Below, one piece after another: positions 35,749 through 49,689 of a DNA stretch of 64,000 nucleotides (the first letter of the stretch is position 1; each line of letters opens with the position of its first letter). The notes under the pieces are model-generated. The model had not been told where the DNA came from, made no database searches, and saw only the letters and a list, made by a program, of their open reading frames with translations. Source of the DNA: Phoronis australis. Taxonomy: Eukaryota; Phoronida; Phoronidae. The position numbers and the translations under genes were made by a program. Where the stretch lies: positions 71,419-135,418 of the forward strand of contig NMRA01000092.1 of the NCBI GenBank assembly GCA_002633005.1, written 5' to 3'.

Positions 35749-37541
35749 CATTGCAGTAAAACTACATCTCAGCCGTAAAACAGAATAAGTTTACAGCATG
35801 ACCACCTTACCAATGGTATCATACTTGTCAAATGACACTCGGCAACTTTCACCTGCACTTTGAGTCACCAAATAAATTTGGAAAAAAAATTCAGGATATC
35901 TTCAAATTAAAGGTTTATAAGTTGCTCTAATTCAAATGCGTTCATAACTGTGAGCCCTGGTGTAACACAGCACTTCAACACTACAAATCCTAACAAGAAG
36001 CAGTAACATTCTAAAAACATCTTACAACTTGTTCACTCAAAGGCTGGATCACGAAATCCATCTCAAGTGCAAGTCAAAATTTCAAAGAATTTGCAATTGC
36101 TGACCTACCCCATTTTGAAATGCCTGTCCCTGTGTCCTGTGCTCCTGTACCACAATGACTCATAAACCCTCCACACATATAAGATATCAAAACTACACCA
36201 CTTAAAAGACCAATCTGATCCCTAAGTGCAGCACTGTTCCAAAATTTCAAACGATCTCACAATTAAAAGGCCAAATACTGAAGCCAAACTGAGCAAATCA
36301 AGCCACAATAAATCACCAGATATAAAATGACGTTTGATCCCAAATTTCAAATCTCAACCTTCCATATTAACTTTAGAAAAGTTAGTGTTGATTCAACCAA
36401 TATAAAACTTCAAAGTCAATATTATCAAAGAGCTTATTCACCTTGGCCATTGCAGAGGATTTGAATTATAATACATCGTCTGTGGCCCTGAAATTTGATA
36501 TACTGCCAGAACCTGGACAAAGCCAAACAGGTGGACATGAACTAGATCAGAGGGGACTACTATGAAAGACTGGGTCATGTCAACAATCACTGGTGCCATA
36601 TCACAGTCAAAGGAAGATAATAGGCTTGACACTNCACTTTTACCAATTTTTCACCCATTGCAGTAAAACTGCATCTCAGCCGTAAAACAGAATAAGTTTA
36701 CAGCATGACCACCTTACCAACTTGGTATCATACTTGTCAAAAGACACTCGGCAACTTTCACCTGCACTTTGAGTCACCAAATAAATTTGGAAAAAAAATT
36801 CAGGATATCTTCAAATTAAAGGTTTATAAGTTGCTCTAATTCAAATGCGTTCATGACTGTGAGCCCTGGTGTAACACAGCACTTCAACACTACAAATCCT
36901 AACAAGAAGCAGTAACATTCTAAAAACAGCTTACAACTTGTCCACTCAAAGGCTGGATCACGAAATCCATCTCAAGTGCAAGTCAAAATTTCAAAGAATT
37001 TGCAATTGCTGACCTACCCCATTTTGAGATGCCTGTCCCTGTGTCCTGTGCTCCTGTACCACAATGACTCATAAACCCTCCACACATATAAGATATCAAA
37101 ACTACACCACTAAAAGACCAATCTGATCCCTAAGTGCAGCACTGTTCCAAAATTTCAAACGATCTCACAATTAAAAGGCCAAATACTGAAGCCAAACTGA
37201 GCAAATCAAGCCACAATAAATCACCAGATATAAAATGACGTTTGATCCCAAATTTGAAATCTCAACCTTCCATATTAACTTTAGAAAAGTTAGTGTTGAT
37301 TCAACCAATATAAAACTTCAAAGTCAATATTATCAAAGAGCTTATTCACCTTGGCCATTGCAGAGGATTTGAATTATAATACATCGTCTGTGGCCCTGAA
37401 ATTTGATATACTGCCAGAACCTGGACAAAGCCAAACAGGTGGACATGAACTAGATCAGAGGGGACTACTATGAAAGACTGGGTCATGTCAACAATCACTG
37501 GTGCCATATCACAGTCAAAGGAAGATAATAGGCTTGACACT
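35737..37541. repeat. Direct duplication of about 900 bp with an N between copies
   Basis: 35737-36633 and 36635-37541 are near identical, both starting cacttttaccaatttttcac and both containing aataggcttgacact, where the left copy stops. The N at 36634 marks the join. As at 28681, this looks like two alleles or overlapping contigs placed in series. Confidence 0.8.
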
Positions 37542-39728
37542 GTTGATGTAAAGATGGTAAACACATTGATCAAGTACTTCTACCAGTTGTCATGTGAAAC
37601 AGGCAATGCAGGTATCAATAAAAATAAATTAAAACTTTTTGAAGTTATAAAAATTTAAATGACTGCTAAGATCACACACTCAATTCAAGAGCAACTAAGT
37701 GGTAAACTGTATCTTTTAAAAATAATTTAATTTTTTTTTAATTATATGAACCAAAGTCACACTGGCCTTAAGAACAGTGGTCACATTGAAGAAATCCTGT
37801 AGCAGAACCCAATAAAGTAGGGATTGGCAATTTGCCAATTACGCAACAAAAGGTAACACAATAATGTTGAATGCTCTCAAAACAACACTATCTAGAAAAG
37901 TTTGAAATTACACTGCTAACATCACTTTGACAGACCAAATTTGAAAAAAGGCAATGGTCGTTGAAAAAAGGCAATGGTCGTTGTAATTGTTTTTGCTATT
38001 TCTGGCCATAACTCAGTAATTTTTAAATATCCAGACGTGTCGCCACAGTCCCTTTGCTCGGTTAAGTGCAGCAAAATGATACTGCATCACGTATCCAGTA
38101 TCCAAGTAAGAGAGGTTCAGGTTATGCAGCACCCTAGAAGAATGTCCAAATTTGGCTAACATCAGAACATCATATCTCAGATTCATACGAAATCTTCAGA
38201 TACTGAGCTTTATGCACTGTTTTCAAAAACGCCGTCGTCAGGAATTGTGCATGAGAGGCAATCAAAAAATAATAGAACAATTACGATTTGAAGAAAAAAC
38301 TTTAAAGTTGCAAAAAAGAAAACGAAATATTTAAGAAAACTGTAACTGCGTTTTGGAATCTCACCTTGCTTGAGCATTTACCGTATTCGCCCTAATAAGT
38401 GCCTGGGTACATCAAATAAAATTTGATCAAGTTTTTGACACTGTTATTTCTCTACCAATGCACCAGTTTGTCTTTTGCTAAATTTTCCTAAAAAAACATG
38501 GTCAGGTCACATGACGCAATGAGTAGCAGAATGGTAAAAAGTCAAAAATCAAATTCAACAAGCTTTCTACTAAAACAGAAATTACCGTAAATACTTTTAC
38601 TGAGATAAAATCCATGGTTTTGTAGACGTTTGGCTAAATACAGACTTGTCGATAAGGTCTTAGGTAACCTTAATTGAAAAGTTCACCGGTCCATATTTCA
38701 GTTTCAGTAAAAGCTCACCAATTTCAAACAAAAATAATTGACGAAATGTCATTTTTTCTTAATTTTCCAGAACATCAGACATTACTGTGAATAAAAACTT
38801 TATTTGATAGCAGCTGTGGTACATTAAACTTGAACATGGAAAAGCATTCAATTTTATACTGCATATGTTGCATAGAAAAAAGGATAAAATAAAATTTTAT
38901 TCTTCCGCCATGCTGTGTCCTAAATTAGAGAGAGCTTATCATAATTCTGTAGAATTACTAGAGGTTAATGTTAGGAATACATGATTTCTAATAAAATCAA
39001 TAAAGTAATGGATCGTTCCTATACAACAATAATTCCAAAACTGCATTTCATGGACCTTCAAAAATTGACCATGGCCTTCATGTACCAAAGGAAGCGAATC
39101 GAACCAACATTATTACATTGGTAACCGAAAAATACTCAGACTGAAAGAGTATTTCTCTTGTTTTGGTGACCACCAAAACATACGAAACCAAAATTACTTG
39201 AAATGTTGAGTGATTCTGTTTTCTAAGTAGCACCAATAATTGTGGAGAAAATCTCAAGCAAAATTGGGAAAATTACTCGAAAATTTCAAGACTGTTACCA
39301 ACAATCCATAAATAAGTACCAAACTCAATATACAGTACAATTTATTTGAAGCCTAAGTTTACATAACCGCATTATTACACAGGGAGCATAAGTGCTAAAG
39401 TTGCAATCAGCTGAATAAATAAAATTGGACTTACAAAAGTACAGACACACCAAGCACATTTTCCTTCCAAAAAAATCTGAAAACGACAGCGATCTTTTTC
39501 ATACTTGAACAAATTTGTCTGGACTTTATATGGCACTGTGTTTCAAAATGCACTCTCTCTTTTTTGCTTCCTACCAGACACTTCCATAGCCACAACAGAA
39601 AAGTTCTCGAGTCTCATAACATCTTTAAGGAACTTAAGTAAAGCTTGGTGATCACCTTCAAGTATTACTCAAGTGGGTACAATTTGGAAAAAGTCTTCGA
39701 GTAATTTAAGGGTCTGAGTAAGGATAGT

Positions 39729-39951
39729 GGTAATTCTTCATTTACCACACAATATGGCCGACAAGTGAAATTCTATTTTGTCAAATTTCTCCACAAAAGT
39801 ACATATGAAGAAAAAATTAGTCTATTAGTAGCATAGTTTGTACTGTGTAGAAGTCATAAAACAACATTTGGTAGTTTCCAGTGATTGTAGCAAAGTAATC
39901 GGCCTTTGAAATATGGAAAACGACAATCAGTGGACTAAGTGGAAAATTACC
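39729..39951 (+). mobile_element. GGTAATT-family MITE, near full length
   Basis: Starts ggtaattcttcatttacc, continues acaatatggccgacaagtg, and ends gactaagtggaaaattacc. The first and last 18 bases are inverted repeats. At 223 bases it is one of the best-preserved copies. Confidence 0.7.
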
Positions 39952-40040
39952 ATAGGAGCCAGGAAATCGTTGCATGCAAGCATACACATGTAAAAACTGG
40001 AAACATCAGCCACACATTTAGAGGACACTTGAACAGGGCA

Positions 40041-40067
40041 AGCACACACACGCACACGCACGCACAC

Positions 40068-40111
<44 letters not shown>
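40041..40111. repeat. (CA)n microsatellite
   Basis: About 70 bases of CA with scattered CG and AA interruptions. The long open frames across it in several registers are artefacts of the repeat. Confidence 0.9.
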
Positions 40112-41506
40112 CTCATGTCTGTGTTTACTGCAGTTTCCAGCACATTCAACTTTCCCAGAAGCATCTCAAGTCTGTTGCGTGGGCGAGGATGGCAAAAGAC
40201 CAAGATTTGGCAGGAAGTCATACATATATATATATAGTAAACAGTAATCCTCAGATCAACATCTTACCAAAATGTTTACTCATCCCCAACTGAAAAGGCT
40301 TCACACATCAGTTGTGTAAACTGACCAGCATGTGTAGAACTCCTGTTACTGGTATATAATGATTGGTAATAGTACACAGGCTCCTCAAATATATTGGAAC
40401 AGCCACCTAATGACACTAGAAACAATTAAAAGTAATCACTCAGTCCAAGGGGTCTCGTCAAATGGGTCCCCTTTGACCACCATCGAAAATAATACAGTTC
40501 ATTTTTGTGCTTTTTCAATAGTGCCATTTTATTCAATAATTTCAAACAAAATCATCACTTGGTAAAATGGAATTTCTACAAGTATGTTGTTTTGTCATAA
40601 TTTTATGTTTCTTTCTTTCTTTCTTTACATGCTACAGACCACAATTCTTATCAGATCAACATGAAATTTACCCGTTTTGTGAATGGCTCGAAGCCTGTTT
40701 TTTGTTGAAATTGGACACAAGATGGCGCTGTGGTAGACATTTTCCCTTTTTTGTTTGCAGAGCAATAGCTCCTCTGTTTCTGGTTGGCTTTTTCTTCTAT
40801 TACTTTCTGTGGATAGTTCATTCCAAGAGCTTTCCAAATGTCGAATTTATTTTTCTCTAGCTCTAACCGTTTTCGAGTTAATTGAGATTTTCGGACGGAC
40901 GACTGGTCTCTAAACTTGAATGAGTTTTTGTGATTTATCTTTGGCGTCCCTTGACAGAGCTGTCTGAAATTTGCTATGTGGATAGACCTTTTCAAGCGCC
41001 ATCAGAATAGTGAACCCGTTTCTTGCTACAAGTTACCATTCAAACGATATTCAGGATTTACTGCTAAGAGGACTGTTCTTTTGTTTACGTTATTTATAGT
41101 GCTACACTTTGTCAGCCTATCATATTTGTGCTAAAGATTGGTCATTCCTCTAATCTACATGAAATTTAAGTATAGTGTTTACTTAATCGATAGCCCAAGG
41201 ACTTTTGGTCTTGGGTGAAATCAGCCGCAAGATGGTGCTGTGATGGCCATTTTTCGAGTTATGTTTGCAAAGCTTTAGCTCCGCCATCCTTTGACTGAAC
41301 CTTTTCAAATTTGGTAGATAAATAGATCTCATCACAGGCTATCTTATACACTGGTTGTCATCCAACTCACCTTTAAATTTTTATTTGATTTCACCCAGTG
41401 TTGTTCTTCAGAGGACTTTCAATTTTTTATTTTTCACTTTAAACTGGGTATTTTGCTGAAAATTATCAAAATTTAAGTTTTGCTTTGTGGCACATGCACT
41501 AACCAA

Positions 41507-41556
41507 AGCAGACGTGTAATGAGCAGACGTGTAATGAGCAGACGTGTAATGAGCAA
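41507..41556. repeat. 15-bp tandem repeat, three copies
   Basis: The unit gcagacgtgtaatga is present three times in a row, followed by gcaacgatt. A local tandem expansion with no coding meaning. Confidence 0.75.
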
Positions 41557-43906
41557 CGATTTTCTCACAATTCATGTTTTGCATACACCCTAAGAACAGC
41601 ATGTTGGAAGCATCTCATCATGTTCAGAGGGGGACTGTGTCTCTTGCGCACCTTTTTAAATTCACCACTCTACGAAATGTGTCAGTCGATATACTAAAAA
41701 AACAAATGCTTTCGCCCATCTAACACTATTGGAACCTAAAAGACAAACAGCAATTTCTTTAAATTAACAACAATGCACCTCATGTGCCTGGCATGAAATA
41801 ACAAGCACAAATAATCTTTGCCACAATTTCCACTGACTAAATATGCGAAGAAAGTTCCATAGGTCAATAAGCATATAGCAAAACATGGAAAGTGGCAGAA
41901 AATCTTGCAGTTTGTTTGGAATGTGAAGCCGTCGGACTGAAGATACAGCCAATGTCAATCGAAGGTCGTGCTTGCCAAATTAGATGCTGCATGACCAAGT
42001 CGGGAAGTACAACAGTGGCCTGCTTGGAACAGACAGACAAATATATTCTACTAGCCTTGAAATTGCCCAGTAACATGATAGCACAAAGCAGTTTGACAGA
42101 TTACACAGTTACAAGAACATAAAACGCTATTGTTGTCATACATATTCATCATCACAGCCACATTTTTAGAAGAACCATCAAAAATTGGGTAAAAATGTTG
42201 CATCGATAAGAAAACGTTTAGATACTACATCATGTCCATAATTGAGCACCAGTGTGCAGCCCTGTTTGGTACTGTCGCATTCACTTTCCTGGATAGCTAT
42301 GTAACAGTAACACCCAACCAATCACATGGAAGAGAGCAACCCCGCTGGCATCCCTTCTGATGTGACCCACTGAGTGACTCTTGCCTCATCAAGTGCAAAC
42401 GTAACAGTGGGAAGCCGGCGCTACTCAATACTGAGTTTGTGAAGCACAGTATTACAAGGAAATGTTTGTCTCCAAACTTCATGAAACTTGTCGTTGATCG
42501 CGTTTTCAGACACATGGTTTGCCAAACAAAACCAAACAGTATGACAGAGTTTGGTGGCCAATGTCACCAAAGCATCAGCAATTTTCAAGTTTGGCCGCAA
42601 TCAATCAAATTATTCCCAATTGACTACCGTATTCCGTGATCCAGTGTTCACCTGAAGCTGCGTTTCTGCATCATTTGATGCCATTAAGCTCAGAAGACAC
42701 ACATTGAGTTAATGAGTACCTAAGCTTTGAAGCAATATTGATAAGCTGTAAGAGATAAAATTAAATAAATGAAAACCAAGTTTCGTGTCTTATCTCGTAT
42801 TTTCCATTGCATCCCTTCCCACTATACATTGTGTGTCCTTCCAAGCCATTGTGAAGAATGATGGACCATCAAAAAAGTTTGGAAGACGACCCCTGCATAA
42901 TAAAGTGTATGCTAAACACAGCAGATGGGATGGTTAGTAAATTGCACATTGTGCTGCATTTCACTGTTTGGAAATCTAAAAACGAAAATTGAATTAAGCC
43001 TTTTACTGTCATAAATTGACTTCATATGTCTGACTGTAATACGATTCTAGTCCTGTTACCAACAAATCAAACCATCATCAACTCAAGAAAACACTTTTGA
43101 GTTTGTTTGGGTAGGTCAACTCTCAACTTGCGAATTTGAAAATAGCACAGGTACACACTGCTGTGACTTGAGATGCCATCTCATTCGGCAACATTTCAAG
43201 ATCCAATGAACACGGTAATATTTTTTAAACCCCAAAACTCTACATTTAAGAATTGAATATTGACACCTAAACAGCGCCTAAATGCACCTTTAATCATTCA
43301 TGAAGTATCAATTGAAAACGAATCAAGACAAACCAGTCAAGAGCACTTTTCTCAGCTACTGCATTTGTAGCACTTTTGTTGACAGGAAGTGCTGCACTGA
43401 ACTGTACAGAAGGAATGAACACTTTTGAAATAAAAAATCGGCAGGCTTCCTCTCTTAAGTGCTTGCTCCAATAAAAAAGTTGGTCGCCTAAAGCTTCCGC
43501 AAAACAAAAAGAGCTTTAAATAAAAGGTCTTCTTTGTAGGCAAGAGCATATTTACAAAAAAGGAATTAATTTAGATAGGTGTAGTTTGAAAAAAAAATCG
43601 GGATTACTAAAACATGATGATAAATCTATGACCTACTGTCAGGAAAGTAAGTAACATGCAAATATTGGAATGGTGATATCAAGTACAGTAAAATTCTCCA
43701 CTTCGGACAGTCTCTAAAATTGGGACACCGAAATTCAATCCGAAATTGAATATTTACTTGATTCTGAAGGTTGAGACAGGGGTCATTTGGGCATTCGTCA
43801 TATTTCTGAAATACCACAGTGTCGTGTCAAAATAAGTCAACAAGAATTGTAAGTATAGACGTCACCCAAATATATTATAATCTACAGTGGGTTCCAAAGT
43901 ACTTAC

Positions 43907-44170
43907 CAGACTTCTTGGCCTGTTGACCAAGACTGCGTTCCATAGATACAAGGAACTTGTGAAAGCATAAGACCACACAAGCGTTCACAAGATATTGACA
44001 TAAATTACATACGAAGAATATGATCACATGACCTTTACTCATGAGTGTCTTACATCTACAGTACACACCAGAGCGGCACAGACATAGTGAATCAAATGAA
44101 ATCAGACTTAGAGAGTAGTATGGCGAATCTGCAATGAGCGAAGTAAAATAAAGGCCTCTCTTAATCACTC
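43907..44170 (-). other. Possible 5' UTR exon of the LZTS-like gene (A)
   Basis: On the minus strand tctGgtaagtac is a near-consensus donor with its exon side ending at 43907. An upstream MERSLGQQAKKSG reading runs into it in phase 1, but splicing to the LZTS first coding exon would hit a stop after a few codons. It would therefore be untranslated. The 5' boundary is not defined. Only the donor supports it. Confidence 0.2.
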
Positions 44171-46317
44171 ACTGGTAAAAATTCTTCACTTTGAAACACA
44201 AATATTAGCTAAAATTGACGCGATATTTCTATTTTTTATAGGCTTACCACATTAAATGCTAAAAATTTTACCAAATGTTGTTTCGTGATAGTTGCGTCAT
44301 ACATACCATGCTAAAAACAAAGCAAATTTTCTTGAAAAGCTAATTTTGTTCAGAAATTTGACAAGTGAAATTTCACTTGTCTACCATATTTTGTCCTAAA
44401 CTGCAGAGTTTTTGGCAATTAATTAAGACGCCTGGATTTGAAGTGTGTGTGTTCAAGACTTGACTGGAGCAAGGCAATTTTTCACTATAGCATCGAGAGC
44501 AATGGTGATTTTCATGGTCTACTAGTAGTTAGATGCTCGTTTTTCCTACCATGGAGAAAACTGATTCCCTATATGTGACTATGACTAGTATTGTCGTGTC
44601 GAATAACGAACTGTCTTAGGCGACTATAAATCCTAATCTAGCCACTGCACCGGAGGATTTACTGCAAATTACGCTTAACCCAGTCACATAAGGCTACGGT
44701 TTGCATGTGTATCTTTCAAACATAAATGGATACATTTGGAAGCAGTTTAGAAATCTTTAAATCCAACCAGATCAAATATTCCCCCAATCAACATTTTTCT
44801 GAATACTGTTTCTTCCACCAACAAATTGAAGATTTACTTCACAAGAATTTACTTTTAGTAGAATAAATGTAATGGGAGGTCACACCCGCCCAGTGTGTCT
44901 GCTAGCCACCGCGAGAGTAGGTATCACACTACACAGACACGAGAGTCCTGTACAGAACAGTTTCAATCACAAGCACCTTTATCAGCAACTCGTCATGACA
45001 CTATAGTATAACGTCGAGAGGCTGATGAAAGTGCCCGTGTTTCAGACATTTTTGGTTGTCTTCGTTCCTGCCACAAGTGTCAGACCTGTCACCAGTGTCA
45101 TACACCACACGGTTTTCGGTGTTCTACTTTAACTTCTGGAGCCGCATTCGTGCTTAAATATGGGGTATTACGAATCAATCAACTGAAATTTATCAACTTC
45201 ATGCTAAATTCAATTACCTTGAAGTCTGCTAACAAACTTGAGTTATAACAACATTCTTGACACATTTCAGAACGAAAACTTGTGTGACCGGATGCAACTT
45301 ACGAGCAGTACAGCGTGACACCTACTGGTAGTTATCATAACTAAAAGGTGCCACACAAGGCTCCAGCACAAAAAAAAAATATTACGGTTCCATTGAGCTG
45401 CAGGTGCTGATATTACAAGAGCTGTCAGTCCGTTTTCCATTTTTAATGGTTTAAAATTACATTATACAACCGTTGATATAGGTAATATTTTCACCATTTT
45501 CGTTTCATTTCACATTACAATTGCTCCACACCCTGGGCGAGGTTGATTGTTTAAAGTTATATTTTTACCTCATTTACCTGACTAAAATGAAAATTAAATT
45601 AGGTCTTTTACTCTCATAAAATCGGCCTCATAATACTGCTTAGTGTGGTAAGGTTCTATTTCCGTCACCAACAGGAACATCAAAACCATCAATGACTCAA
45701 AATACTCGCTTTAGAGTTTATTGGGGTTGCTTAACTCCAAAACTGAGAATTTTAAAATGACGTGTGTACGCGTTGCCTGTGACTTGGGATGATAAGGGTA
45801 ATAAAACCCAGTCAAGGATAAGAAGATCGGTAAAAGGAGTAATTCGATTTTCGTTTTTAGTCAATAGATTACCTGCCCTTGTTTTTTATACTTCAAAGAA
45901 GTTGAAACTGGCCATGATGGGTCGTTTTTCAAAATATCGAATACATTTCAACACGACTTCAGAGGATGAGGCACTAGTCCACTAGTTGTTCTAGGGTGAA
46001 CTCGTAGTGTGGAAACCACTACAGACATACTATATTGTCACCTGAATCCAAATATAAATGGCATCATTGTCGCTCCAACCATTAACCATACTTTTATAGT
46101 CACTTTGTACAGCAAAAGTTCGTAAGTTGTACTGGGCCACATCGCACCTCGCTCTCGTCATGTAGATGAGACCCTGGGTTAACAAACCCCAATGGTAAAA
46201 AGGACAAGCGATCGCCCGTCCTTACACAAAGGACCAATTAGCTATTAGAAGTTGCGTTCAGCTGAAATTCATTCGCATATCGTTCACATATCATTGACAT
46301 TCCGTTATATAACTTAC

Positions 46318-46570
46318 CCGGGTCTTAGCCAAATCGACAATAAGTTTAGATTTAAATCGGAAAACTGATGTTCCTACTTGAAAACTTGAAAACACAGGTC
46401 CTCGTTTTTGTCTCCTAAGGCATATCTCACGTTCCTGAGCAAACCCCCGGCGACCGAATCTAGACACGTTAACTAGTGTTGTTATTGGTAGACAAATAAA
46501 GGAGACAATGTAAACGCGAACTGGAGCAAGGCTAATACGTCGATGATCAATAATATACGTGGTAGACACA
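46318..46570 (-). other. Possible 5' UTR exon of the LZTS-like gene (B)
   Basis: On the minus strand cccGgtaagttat is a strong donor ending an exon at 46318. The surrounding 250 bases are less AT-rich than their neighbours. No further support; the upper boundary is arbitrary. Confidence 0.2.
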
Positions 46571-48285
46571 ATATCGTAAGTATATCGCAGCTCCGATCGA
46601 ACGCAATGATAACAATATACCTAACTGTTACCACATAGCATCACTAGTGTGGTCAAACTGTTTATTCTCACAAACAATAAGGCCGACCATCCGTGGATAA
46701 TTGCCCATCGGGCTCAATAGCACTTATCAACTGACGAATCAAAACATATCATCGGGTTATGAATCACATAGGACGAAGGAATCGGCAACAGTTTTTAAGC
46801 ACCAATGAAAATGCTCGGAGTTGAACAAAGTTGCATGACTTTTACCTCAAACATGCGCGCACCCAGAGGGGGGGGGGGGCTCGGGCTGGGTGCACNTTGG
46901 TAATTTTTTGTCAAAAATTCATTTTGTTAAGTTAAGATATTTTTCTTATACTGTCCCAAAAGTATGCGAGGACAATGACGATTTATGTCTCCACCGATGC
47001 GTGTTACGTCACTGAATGTGTATTGGAGTAGAAGTGCCAGGCAGGACGCTGAAATCCAGTTAGGATCTCTTTATCTCCTTATCAGCAGAGGATAACGAGT
47101 GCAGACACCGCTGAATGGTGGTGAATGCTGATAAGATATTTACTTTGAATCAAAAAGTTTTTCAATGGTGTTCAAGCAAGCGAACGAATGAAACAAATAA
47201 TAAATATCCAAAACACACAGCTGGGGGCTATAGAAAAGTGAAAATCGCAACACAACAGAAAAAAATAAATATTAGTATTTTAAGCTCCATGCCGCACCGG
47301 CTTTTTGAACCATTCTTTTGGTTCATATTTTGAGGTGGAACACTTTGTTGAATTTTCAATACGGCGAGTTAGCGTTTCTAATTACACGCGATAAAAGAAC
47401 GGATTGAGTCAACGGGAAGATTTGCGTCGCTAAACATCTTGGTTTATTCGGTTATGAGATGCTTTGTCTGTAACCACTATATTTGCCAACGCTGATAAAT
47501 TCAAAATCTTCGCTCTTCAATTAGTCGGCACCCACTCAATGATTGCCAAAAAGTTTCTATATGTTGGCGTCAGTCGATGTTATTAAATGTGAAAATTCTA
47601 TCTAACTGTTGTGTGCATAAATTTGTTGTAAACTAAACTTCCATGGGTATGCGGACAACTTTTGCAATAAAGCAGCAAAGTTTGTGTCTACCTTGATTTG
47701 ACTACGTCAGTTGTTGGACACAGGCACAAGTTAAAAAATAAGCTGTCAATGCTTTCCACTTTATACATTGAATATTTTCCGAAACAGTTGCTACTTTCGC
47801 TACATTACTTACAAAAACCACTATTACGTTACCATCAGATTCCAAAACAAGCTCTGCAAATCCGCCACCAAGCGTTACACGAACAGCGATTGAAGCGCTG
47901 GTGTGTTTGTTTTTACTGATCACTAGCAGAAACATTTCATTGTGACCTTCTGTCGCTTCACATGGTGCTGCGCGTGCACAAAGTCACCGGTGCTGCGCAG
48001 AGGTGTTTTTGTAAACACAGGAGCAAAGCAATGATAAAACGCCTTGTGACAAGCCAACTGTAGAGCCCAGACTCAAGCAATAACGGTTACTTCGAAGCCT
48101 TGGATTCAGCTCCAATTTCACTAAAGAACAAATTGAGACCAATTTCATAGCTGTAAATGGTCTCATTCAAAAGTCGATTTTTGTGATGGAGACATGTTGG
48201 ATGCTAACCGGGATTTTCTATTGATAAGCTCATGGATGTGTACTAACTACTTGATAAATGAAAATTTTTAGACGTTTTGGTAACA

Positions 48286-48774
48286 CCAAATAAACGTCCA
48301 GGCGTTTATTTGGAAAAGGGTGACTTTTAAACGAAGACATGCTCTTGCCGACGTTGACATAATTTACTTAAAACTGTGTTTTTAAATTTTGTGTTAATAA
48401 ATGTATAGTTCGCCAACACCTTGTTCGTTTTTACAAGGGATAAAAAGCATCCTCAAAATTGAATTTGTGACAAAAAGTTGACGCTGAGCGGGCTTTGAGA
48501 CAAAAAATTCCGAATAAACGCCCCGCTATTTGGACACTTGACGCCCCGCTGTTCAGACACTTGACGCCCCACTATTTGGACACTTGACGTCGCACTATTT
48601 GGACACTTGACGTCCCACTATTTGGACACTTGACGCCTCACTATTTGGACACTTGACGCCCCACTATTTGGACACTTGATGTCCCACTATTTGGACATTT
48701 GACACCAGAAGTTCCAACACGAAGAACACCTATGGGCGCTTATTCGGCATAATTTTCCAAATAAACGCCCATGA
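48286..48774. repeat. AATAAACG fold-back element with embedded minisatellite
   Basis: At the left end the perfect 11-base inverted repeat ccaaataaacg / cgtttatttgg lies at 48286-48313. At the right end a second fold-back (tatgggcgcttattcgg / ccaaataaacgcccatg) lies at 48731-48774. Between them is the 23-bp tandem array, suggesting expansion inside one transposon copy. Confidence 0.55.
48518..48701. repeat. 23-bp minisatellite, eight units
   Basis: Eight head-to-tail 23-base units of the form acgccccactatttggacact plus tg, differing at a few positions (gtcg, gtcc, cctc). The array is 184 bases with no spacers between units, so it is not a CRISPR-type array. Confidence 0.9.
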
Positions 48775-49664
48775 GCGTTTCATCATGTGGGCTTATCTAC
48801 GGAAAATTCCGGTAGCTTCTCTTTTACTTATGTTATTTTCTAATAGCATATCTGAAGATTCCAGTGAGCTTTTAACAGCCCAGAAATACCTATTCATTCT
48901 CAATCAATGATTAATAATTGAAATGACTCATTGATGAGAATGACTATGTACTTAGCTCTTTTAACTGGCGGCGTTGTATGAAAACATTACCTTTTTCCAA
49001 TAATATTGGGAATTCAACGCAAGAGTTTATTCTCGGTGGCAAAGCAAAAATTTACTGAATGACAAAATGTTAGGAATTTCAGTGCTTACACCGTAAAGTT
49101 AGTCCACGACCGATGTTTAGCCGCGGTCAGGAATACCTGCTTTCTGAGGCTACCTTTTTATCAGTACTGTCCAGGAGTTTACAGCCATCAAACTTAAATT
49201 CAGACCGCCAGTTGGTTGTGTTACGGTTATCACAGGTGACATGAGCAGATTACGTGACCCACCCACTGCCGTCATGATGATTTATGTTTGTTTACTTTGA
49301 GTTTAAAACTTTCATGAGCGCATAGTACTTCGTGGATGACTCGGACATGACCTCTCACTGGTTTCCACTGAACCGTAGCTTAAAAATAGGGTTGGTTTCA
49401 TGTCTCCTACTCCACTCTCATGGTCCCATGCATCCTAGCCCTCCGTGCCGGCCGGCCGGTATTGCAACTGCCCGGCGTTCAGGGCGATTACGTAATTTAG
49501 TCACTTGGCCCGCGCCTCCGCCAGGAATGACTTCATCGCAAAGAAGTCGGCTGACACTCAACATTCGGACGGACTACGAAGTCAGACTTCCACCCACATG
49601 AAAGTTGAAACGTCAGCTTTGGTAATTAAAGTTGCATTACGCTTTGTTTGAGTATCTTAAACGG

Positions 49665-49689
49665 AAATCGAATTAGCCTAATTCGATTT
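49665..49689. repeat. Perfect 12-base palindrome
   Basis: aaatcgaattag and ctaattcgattt are separated by a single c. It lies within a diverged GAGACCA-family fragment (about 49640-49740). Confidence 0.6.

Noticed and set aside
39927-40247. Open frames on both strands across the CA tract, rich in His-Thr or Cys-Val
   Set aside because: They are produced by the dinucleotide repeat itself and have no start, splice or domain support.
40567-40860. 97-codon hydrophobic plus-strand ORF
   Set aside because: It lies in a dispersed repeat (AAGATGGCGCTGTG family, also at 6425 and 41150), and its hydrophobicity comes from T-rich DNA.
46866-46900. G run next to the N at 46896 as a regulatory G-quadruplex
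   Set aside because: It is a homopolymer directly beside an assembly gap, so sequence quality there cannot be trusted.
48518-48701. Regular repeat array that might suggest CRISPR
   Set aside because: The units are directly adjacent with no spacers and the DNA is eukaryotic; it is a minisatellite.
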